From: Chitinivibrionales bacterium
GTDB taxonomy: Bacteria; Fibrobacterota; Chitinivibrionia; Chitinivibrionales; FEN-1185
NCBI GenBank assembly: GCA_028718065.1
Contig: JAQUMP010000004.1
Location: 1 to 23,534, forward strand
Length of the DNA: 23,534 bases
Direction of reading: 5' to 3'
This document shows positions 14,445 through 20,447 of the stretch, piece after piece. The stretch's first letter is position 1, and each line of letters starts with the position of its first letter. The notes under the pieces were generated by a model, which was not told the origin of the DNA, did not search any database, and saw only the letters and a program-made list of their open reading frames with translations. The position numbers and the translations under genes are program-made.

Positions 14445-15185
14445 TTATCCGCCGCTTGCAACCGCTTGCGGTAATTGCATCATTCTGCCGGGATAAATGG
14501 ACACGGCTACGGAATCGGCAGGAATCCTTATAACTGTACTTGAGTCAACAGTACTTGAGTCCAGTGGATATGAGGTCCATTTTACCGCTAATGAGTCGCC
14601 GAACAATAAAGAAAACCGATCTACTACCTGCATAGTGTAGCGTGACGGCGGGAGCGCACCCATCAGAAATTCCCCATATGGGTCGGTCATGGCATGGAAG
14701 GGCGTTCCTTTAACGTAAATATATGAAAAAGCCAGCGTATCGTTTTTAGTGTTGGTCAAAAAACCATGCAAATAGCCCGGTTCCTTGAGGGTATCGATGG
14801 TGTCCGCCCAGGTTGTATCAGATTTACAAGGGAAACCCTTAAAAATACCGGCGGTTGTATCTCCCCAGGAAAAAATAATAAGATTATAAATTCCCGGCGG
14901 AACGGAGGAGAACGCGAATTTGCCGTTTGAATCTGCTATGGCAGAGTCGGCAAATAAGCTGGAATCCGCGCGCGGATTTATGGGATTCCAATCACTTGAG
15001 TAAAGCAGCGCTTTGCCCAGCGGCTTTATAGTCCCCTGGATATGGCCGGCAAAAGCGCAGGCCACGGCGCTGTTGTTTCCCGTGCCGGAACTGGTGCCGC
15101 TGACTGCCGTAGGCGAAAGCGAACAAGAGCACAACGCACACAGAAGCAACGACGCAATCTGCGGGATAATAAGGTATCGTTTCAT
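14445..15185 (-). CDS. Lipoprotein with two carboxypeptidase-regulatory-like domains
   Basis: This is a 246-aa predicted lipoprotein. The signal peptide ends in a lipobox L-C-S-C with the lipidated Cys at 21. The first beta-sandwich domain of the transthyretin / carboxypeptidase-regulatory type covers about 46-106 (GHIQGTIKPLGKALL; IADSNGKFAFSSVPPGIYNL). A second covers about 136-190 (GYLHGFLTN; MTDPYGEFLMGALPPSRYTM). Near the C-terminus DSSTV is repeated twice in a row, from a 15-bp tandem duplication around 14535-14565. It overlaps the upstream TIGR02147 gene by 4 bp, so the two are cotranslated. Likely an outer-membrane-anchored protein facing the periplasm or surface. The family has no firm function. 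Confidence 0.82.
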   Translation of the reverse strand: MKRYLIIPQIASLLLCALCSCSLSPTAVSGTSSGTGNNSAVACAFAGHIQGTIKPLGKALLYSSDWNPINPRADSSLFADSAIADSNGKFAFSSVPPGIYNLIIFSWGDTTAGIFKGFPCKSDTTWADTIDTLKEPGYLHGFLTNTKNDTLAFSYIYVKGTPFHAMTDPYGEFLMGALPPSRYTMQVVDRFSLLFGDSLAVKWTSYPLDSSTVDSSTVIRIPADSVAVSIYPGRMMQLPQAVASGG

Positions 15186-16069
15186 ACGGTCACGTCCTTT
15201 TTGCCCGGTTCCGGAGCGATGCGAACCTGCCGGCCCTTTTTGGCTGGCTTCGGGGGTAAAGACAGCGGAAAAGCCTGAACATTGATCTGGTAAACCCGGT
15301 CGGCCACGGGCACGGCATTGGCGATTTCCGCGATTTTGTTGTTAGCGTCAATGAGCACCTGTTGGATCGCGCCAAACGCTTCCGACGAAATACCCACGGT
15401 CTGGGTGCCGACATATCGATGGCCGCGGTCAAAGCGGTCCAGCGCCTCCTGGGCCAGGCGCATGGTTTCTTTCTGGAAATTGGCGATGGCGAATGATTGA
15501 GTATCTTCGCCGGACGTTATGGCAGGGGCGGTCAATTCGTAGTTGCCGTTTTTATTTTTAACGATAAAGTGGAGCGCTTCCAGAAGCTCTATGGATTTAC
15601 GCGCCTGGGCCGGCGTAACCGGAGGCGTAATTTTCGCGGCGAGCGCTTTAAAATCCCCGGTAAACCCATGCATATCGATAAGCGCACGCACCACCGAATG
15701 ATACCATTCGGAGTAATAGGCATATTGGTCCCTTGCAATAAGGCGCACCTCTTTCATTTTTACCAGGGAGCAAAGCTCCTCGTAATAGCGGTTGCGCTCC
15801 GAAACCGTATGCGCCTGGTTGAAAAACACGAGCGCTTCGAAGTACTGGGTTTCCATCTTGGAATGCCTGAGAATTTCGGATATTTTGTTGGCGGTTATTT
15901 TGGAAAGCCCGATTCTGCCTTTGATAACCAGGCAGAGCCAGGAGGTCGAATTTATTCCCATTTTTTGCGCAAACCAGCGGTTAGACGCGGGAAGCCCTTC
16001 TGCTTTGCGGCGCTCCACCACATCGCTCAGATACGCGCGGTAATCGCTATATTCTACGACCGGTTTCAT
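15182..16069 (-). CDS. TIGR02147-family putative regulator
   Basis: This is a 295-aa protein of the TIGR02147 family, a paralogous family described from Fibrobacter and relatives. The N-terminal pattern fits: YSDYRAYLSDVVERRK, then FAQKMGINSTSWLCLVIKGRIGLS, which reads like a helix-turn-helix. The mid region has the family's EALVFFNQAHTVSERNRYY, and YYSEWYHSVVRALI follows. The C-terminal part has the AIANFQKETMRLAQEALDRF segment. DNA binding is inferred from the N-terminus and is not proven for the family. There is no Shine-Dalgarno sequence before the ATG. It is the first gene of a two-gene unit with the lipoprotein, and a perfect 26-bp palindrome lies 49-74 bp upstream. This gene is the best taxonomic marker in the window. 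Confidence 0.88.
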   Translation of the reverse strand: MKPVVEYSDYRAYLSDVVERRKAEGLPASNRWFAQKMGINSTSWLCLVIKGRIGLSKITANKISEILRHSKMETQYFEALVFFNQAHTVSERNRYYEELCSLVKMKEVRLIARDQYAYYSEWYHSVVRALIDMHGFTGDFKALAAKITPPVTPAQARKSIELLEALHFIVKNKNGNYELTAPAITSGEDTQSFAIANFQKETMRLAQEALDRFDRGHRYVGTQTVGISSEAFGAIQQVLIDANNKIAEIANAVPVADRVYQINVQAFPLSLPPKPAKKGRQVRIAPEPGKKDVTV

Positions 16070-16117
16070 AATGGTTAAAATATATCAGTGTCGATCTTTT
16101 ATTTTCTCACGCCGCAG

Positions 16118-16143
16118 TTGTTCCTTCCGGCCGGAAGGAACAA
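16118..16143. promoter_or_regulatory. Perfect 26-bp palindrome upstream of the TIGR02147 gene
   Basis: The two 13-bp arms (16118-16130, 16131-16143) are exact reverse complements with no spacer. It sits 17 bp after the stop of the 440-aa gene and 49 bp upstream of the TIGR02147 start, all on the minus strand. It could be an operator for the regulator or a terminator of the upstream gene; no T-run follows in the minus-strand direction. Confidence 0.6.
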
Positions 16144-16160
16144 GCCGCGGATGAGTGCGC

Positions 16161-17483
16161 TCAGCGATAGCGCAATGAATTTACTTTTGCAATAAACGAA
16201 ACATTTTCTCCTTTGACCTGAATCAGCATAGGTCCGGAATACTTGACATGAGCGGGCAAGCTTTGACTACCGGCGCTGAAAAAGCGATTATTCGCTATTG
16301 TAGCAATTGCCTGTCCGTTAAGCCTGAAAGCCTTGATGGTAAGACGCTGGCTTGCCGGCAAGTTTATTAAAAGATTGTTGCCGGAAATACGCACGTTTGC
16401 CGCTGCAATGTTCGATGAAATTAAAGGCATTGAAACGGCGGCTGGACTTTGCGTAGAAAGGGACTTGAGCGCGGCATTGTGCTGTGCCACGCCGGCCGCA
16501 TAGGCAACGGCGTTGAATTCGGCGATAGTAATATCGGTGGTATCGGTCTGCCCATCGGTCAAACATGCCCAGTTATAAAAACCCAAATTATTCATTTTCC
16601 CGCCTTTTTTTGCCCACAGCGGGACATCATAAGAACATTGCCCTCCTAAAGGGGAAGACCTTTTTTTTGCGTAACCAACAACAATAGAATCTAAGGGGGA
16701 TTTTTGTTTATAAATAGGAACATTCGTAAATAAATAATGACCGTTGGCATCGGTGACGGCAATGCCAGAATAGAGAACCGTTAATGTCGGCGCATTTCCA
16801 AGACCGCGGTATGTTGATGTGTCATAAATTTGTGTTTCCACGTTATAGCCGATAATTTTTGTATCATGATAGTCGTTCGCATCAAAATAGCTGATCGTAT
16901 CTAAAACATACGGCAATGATTGCCTGAAAACTACAACGGTGCAACCAGGAACAGCCTGCATCACGGCAGGCGTACCCATGGCCGAATCCGCAGGCTTGAT
17001 GACTTCATATACAGTTCCCACGATGTTTGCCTTGCCCGTAGGCACAGGAGGCGGTGGCGGAGCGGTGGCTAAGGTCAAATCCAGCGTATCAATTATCCGG
17101 GTCGTATCGAATTGGTTTCCGGCCCCACTGCCCGCACCACCGATACATATATAATCCAACGCATAACCAAGACCGGACTTTTGTGCTTTGATGTGCCAAC
17201 TCTGGTTATCATAAAAATTACTGAAAGAGTAATGTCCATTGGCGTCGGTCACGGTCGTTTGGGGCAGGTATTTCGCAGGAAGCGGATCTATCACCGGCCA
17301 GGCCGTCGGCGTAACGACAACGGTGCATTGCGGCACCGGAATGTTTCCAGCGTAAACAGTCCCTTGTACTGTGTTATAGTCGCCGAATGTGGATATAATG
17401 GCAGAGGAGTAGGTTGAAAAAGCCAAAAGCATCACGCCTGAAAACAGGCCTGTTGTTAAAATGCGCGAAAATGGGGTATGCAT
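16161..17483 (-). CDS. Secreted protein with two carboxypeptidase-regulatory-like repeats and a C-terminal sorting domain
   Basis: This is a 440-aa secreted protein. The signal peptide covers about 1-28. Two beta-sandwich repeats follow: one ending in TTVTDANGHYSFSNF (76-90), the other in GIAVTDANGHYLFTNVPIY (240-258). They are separated by a proline-rich linker (APPPPPVPTG, 141-150). A low-complexity Asn/Ala region leads to a C-terminal about 75-residue domain (VRISGNNLLINLP; IKAFRLNGQAIATI; SGPMLIQVKGE) like the type-A sorting domains of type IX secretion cargo. A good GGAGG ribosome binding site precedes the start. The domain type matches the lipoprotein encoded two genes downstream, so the three may act together at the cell surface. 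Enzymatic activity is not evident. Confidence 0.8.
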   Translation of the reverse strand: MHTPFSRILTTGLFSGVMLLAFSTYSSAIISTFGDYNTVQGTVYAGNIPVPQCTVVVTPTAWPVIDPLPAKYLPQTTVTDANGHYSFSNFYDNQSWHIKAQKSGLGYALDYICIGGAGSGAGNQFDTTRIIDTLDLTLATAPPPPPVPTGKANIVGTVYEVIKPADSAMGTPAVMQAVPGCTVVVFRQSLPYVLDTISYFDANDYHDTKIIGYNVETQIYDTSTYRGLGNAPTLTVLYSGIAVTDANGHYLFTNVPIYKQKSPLDSIVVGYAKKRSSPLGGQCSYDVPLWAKKGGKMNNLGFYNWACLTDGQTDTTDITIAEFNAVAYAAGVAQHNAALKSLSTQSPAAVSMPLISSNIAAANVRISGNNLLINLPASQRLTIKAFRLNGQAIATIANNRFFSAGSQSLPAHVKYSGPMLIQVKGENVSFIAKVNSLRYR

Positions 17484-17867
17484 AGTTTCCTCCAGAAAAG
17501 GTTTTTGCCAGTGATTAATGTTTTTTGAAAAGCTATCAAATCGTTATCGCTGAGCTAAAAGGACCTCCGGACATTAATTGGTTTTATTTCCTCCTCTTGT
17601 TTAACGGTAACGATTCGATTGTTGTTCGCTGATAAATTATACTGCTAACGTAATAAGCACTTATTATTTAATATAGCCTATTTTTGTTTAATATTCACTT
17701 ATTAGTTTGCAATGTATTAATTTATCGCTTATTACAATAAGCGTTATTAGCGGACTTGGTGAGCAAAAACATTCGGGTAGCAATGTCCGGATTGGGGGAA
17801 AGCAGCTAAGAAGTTGGCCGGTAGCATAAAATCTACTCGAAACGAGCCGCTTAAGATTTGCAAAGAT
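17484..17867. other. 384-bp intergenic region with repeated TTATTA-type sites
   Basis: No gene was seen in this AT-rich gap upstream of the 440-aa gene. It holds two inverted repeats built from the same half-site: TAATAAG-CA-CTTATTA (17651-17666) and CGCTTATT-AC-AATAAGCG (17726-17743). Further half-sites lie at 17698-17704 and 17743-17750. They are 170-270 bp upstream of the start codon and could be binding sites for a regulator of the secreted protein. Confidence 0.5.
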
Positions 17868-20297
17868 CTATTTAATTACCGCCACTTGCTCTTTTGTAAC
17901 AAAATCCCCGGCCTTAAATTCCCGGATATAAACGTTACGGGCCAAAGGCGCAACGGGCAATTTTAAAGTGTAATTGCCCGGCTGCTGAAAATTATTTACA
18001 AAAGAACATACTGTCCTGCCTTGCAAATCATAGTATTTAAGGCTTACAAACGCCGGTGTTGGCAGGGCATAATTAATCGTTCCCGCCGTTTCTTTACAAC
18101 TGAAGTATTTAATCCCGGAAACCGGCGGCAACGCCGCCGTCGCGCCGGTCTTGCGGAAATTCATGACCACGCTTTTCCCGGCGTCCAGCCCTCCGGGAAG
18201 AACAAATGACAAATTGGCTGTGGAGGTCTGCGCGTTCCAAACCGCGCCCGCGCCCGTCAAAGCCAGCGACACGGTTACTTGAACCGTTACCGCAGTGTTA
18301 AGCGGATTAGACGCCGCAACGGAGAGAGAATCTTTGGATTCACGGGTGAGAACAATACACGGCTGGTCGACGCCGACATGCAGGGAATCGGCCGCTCCCG
18401 CGCTTCCCGCCGTATAAAAAACATACCCGCTTACCCCAAGGCTGTCGTCGCGGACGGCCTGGACCGAAGATGTATTGGATAGTATCCGGCATCGTCGCAT
18501 GTTCTTGACGTATGCGTCCAGGCCGTCGGCGGTAACTCCCGGGACTACGGCATAGGCATAGGACGCGCCCGACGGCGTTGTACCGTGATTAAACCAAAGG
18601 CCAAAAACCGTGTCAAGGACGGGTGATGCCGAACCGGATTCATTAATGTTGCGCCAGGAGCTTGTGCGCGTACCGGATTGCACGATCATGCTGTCGCCCG
18701 TATTCAAGGGAAAATATCCGATGCTGTCGTGATGAATCCACGCGACCTTGCTCAAATGGGAGGTCCCGGCGGCAAGCGACGACCGTAATCCGTTTGCCGA
18801 AACGGTCACCGGCCCCTTTTGCAGGCACTGGTTTACCGATGTGTAAACGGGCAATCCCGGCGCGCCCGTGATTCCGGCGCCTAAGGCCGCGATTTCCTTG
18901 TCAAAAAAGAAGAGCGCCTTGCGGCCCGCGACATTGTCGCGCGCATAGTCGAAACCGGTTACGCCGTAGGTCCCATCGGAGACGCCGCCCACGAAATCGG
19001 TAGCGCCTTTTACATACGCAAGCGACAGGGGCGGCGGGGTGATGTCATGCCGGCAGGTGACGCCGGGCAGGAGCGTCCAATCCCAGACCGGAAAGATATT
19101 TAAATATTCGGCGCCGCTCCGGTAGAAAAACGTGACCCCGTCGCCAAGGTAGTAACTGCTGTCGCCCTCGCCGTTGATGCGTTCCGCGCCCGTCGTCCGC
19201 TTCGATGACATCTTGACAGACGCCATATAGCCGGGGCGCTGGTGCGTCATGTAATCGGAGCACCAGAAATGCCGGTTGCCGGCAAGGGAGACCGCCGTGG
19301 CCGAAGGCCAGGCGTTGAGGCGGTTCAGGAATGCCGTGAACTCCTGCGTCCGGGCACTCGTCGCCAGCGACATATTATCGCAGATCGTGACAAACGCCCC
19401 TTTTTGGTTGGCGGTGTTCGGGCGCGTGACGCCCCGGCCTACGGTGCTTTCGTCAATGGTCGTGCCGCGCATCATCCATTGCTGTCCGTCAAGAATAGAA
19501 CCCGACAGGACGTCGAGTATGTTCTGGGGAAACGCGAACTGCGTTGCGCGGCAGAGCCGGGCGATATCGGTGTTGTCGGACGAAAAGTTAAGGCCGTAGC
19601 CTCCGGAGTATAACTGCGGACCGTGCTGGTGAAAGCTCCAGTCCTGCTGAATGCCTTCCGACGGCTGGGTCGCGACTTGGATGGTGCTTGTGACAGCGCT
19701 CACTGCGTCGGTGATAAGAGAAACCGTGTCCATAATGCAGCCGCGCCAGATCGTTATCTTGGAGACCCATACCAAGTTCTCGCCCGTCATGGTCGCGTGT
19801 ACCGCCCACGAACGCGCCAGGATAACATCGCCGCTGTAAAGCTGCGACGCGCTCAGCAGATTTTTCATGAGAATCATGGCCGGCCCAAGGGCGAGCTGCA
19901 CGCCGATCTGATTAAACCACCAGTTGGGCGACTGCGGATCGAGCCTGATCCACGCATCGAAAGCGCGCAGAAAACCATCGCGCACCGAAACCGAGTCGTA
20001 AAGCGCGTGCGCTGGATTGCAATAGGCCTGCGCCATGGAAAACAGGCGCGAAACGTGGGTGCTGGGCGCCCATACCGCCCGGCCCGAGTCGGCGTAGTTG
20101 ATGTCCGGCCAGGTACCATCGGTTTTAAGCGAACCGAGCCATTGCCTGATTGTCATTGCGGAAGCGCCGTTTCCCTGAAATTCGGTATACAAACGCGCGC
20201 TCAGTGTATCTATGTCCGCGGCCGCGACTATTGCGCACAGGATCAAAAGCACGAGGAAAATCTTATGCCCGGCAGTTCGAGATCGCAGGTTAACCAT
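17868..20297 (-). CDS. Secreted PL8-family polysaccharide lyase
   Basis: This is an 809-aa polysaccharide lyase of family 8 (hyaluronate, chondroitin, xanthan or alginate lyase type), cleaving uronic-acid polymers by beta-elimination. The signal peptide is at 1-27. The helical toroid domain has NWWFNQIG (125-132) and TGENLVW (171-177). Catalytic residues by family pattern are Asn174, His225, Tyr234 (FHQHGPQLYSGGYG) and Arg288 (GRGVTR). The His-Tyr spacing of nine equals that of characterised lyases. The beta-sandwich domains follow, and the last about 80 residues are a sorting domain ending in GDFVTKEQVAVIK. I chose the ATG at 20297 because the signal peptide begins there. The frame extends to 20354, but the extra residues are hydrophilic. 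The exact substrate is not assigned. Confidence 0.88.
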   Translation of the reverse strand: MVNLRSRTAGHKIFLVLLILCAIVAAADIDTLSARLYTEFQGNGASAMTIRQWLGSLKTDGTWPDINYADSGRAVWAPSTHVSRLFSMAQAYCNPAHALYDSVSVRDGFLRAFDAWIRLDPQSPNWWFNQIGVQLALGPAMILMKNLLSASQLYSGDVILARSWAVHATMTGENLVWVSKITIWRGCIMDTVSLITDAVSAVTSTIQVATQPSEGIQQDWSFHQHGPQLYSGGYGLNFSSDNTDIARLCRATQFAFPQNILDVLSGSILDGQQWMMRGTTIDESTVGRGVTRPNTANQKGAFVTICDNMSLATSARTQEFTAFLNRLNAWPSATAVSLAGNRHFWCSDYMTHQRPGYMASVKMSSKRTTGAERINGEGDSSYYLGDGVTFFYRSGAEYLNIFPVWDWTLLPGVTCRHDITPPPLSLAYVKGATDFVGGVSDGTYGVTGFDYARDNVAGRKALFFFDKEIAALGAGITGAPGLPVYTSVNQCLQKGPVTVSANGLRSSLAAGTSHLSKVAWIHHDSIGYFPLNTGDSMIVQSGTRTSSWRNINESGSASPVLDTVFGLWFNHGTTPSGASYAYAVVPGVTADGLDAYVKNMRRCRILSNTSSVQAVRDDSLGVSGYVFYTAGSAGAADSLHVGVDQPCIVLTRESKDSLSVAASNPLNTAVTVQVTVSLALTGAGAVWNAQTSTANLSFVLPGGLDAGKSVVMNFRKTGATAALPPVSGIKYFSCKETAGTINYALPTPAFVSLKYYDLQGRTVCSFVNNFQQPGNYTLKLPVAPLARNVYIREFKAGDFVTKEQVAVIK

Positions 20298-20357
20298 GAT
20301 GGAACACCTTTTGAAAACGGATAGTTGGTAAAAGGGCCTTTTTCCATGCCTCACATT

Positions 20358-20411
20358 TTATTGTAACACCGCCGCCCGTTCTTTGGAGACAAAATCACCT
20401 GACGCCGACCG
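20358..20411 (-). pseudogene. Remnant of a sorting-domain 3' end
   Basis: In the gap between the two enzyme genes the minus strand reads GDFVSKERAAVLQ followed by a stop (20358-20399), the ending of the sorting domain seen in the PL8 enzyme (GDFVTKEQVAVIK) and the partial gene (GDFVAKERVAVLR). Over these 14 codons it matches the partial gene at 37 of 42 bases. Upstream the match fades after four more codons. It is a relic of a lost or replaced gene end. Confidence 0.75.
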
Positions 20412-20436
20412 CATAACCGATGATACAGGTCGGCGT
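20402..20436 (-). terminator. Hairpin downstream of the GH116 gene
   Basis: 9-bp perfect arms (20402-20410 and 20428-20436) enclose a 17-nt loop, starting 12 nt after the GH116 stop codon. It lacks a T-run on the minus strand, so terminator function is doubtful. It abuts the sorting-domain remnant and may mark the junction of a past rearrangement. Confidence 0.35.
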
Positions 20437-20447
20437 GTCTTCTTTAT

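Noticed and set aside
15497..16078. 193-aa plus-strand ORF antisense to the TIGR02147 gene
   Set aside because: No motif or start signal, and the opposite frame matches a known family over its whole length.
17651..17750. Repeated TTATTA units as a CRISPR-like array
   Set aside because: Units are only 7-8 bp with irregular spacing and no conserved repeat-spacer structure.
19623..20324. 233-aa plus-strand ORF antisense to the PL8 gene
   Set aside because: Basic, low-complexity translation with no recognisable motif; a shadow of the well-supported PL8 reading frame.
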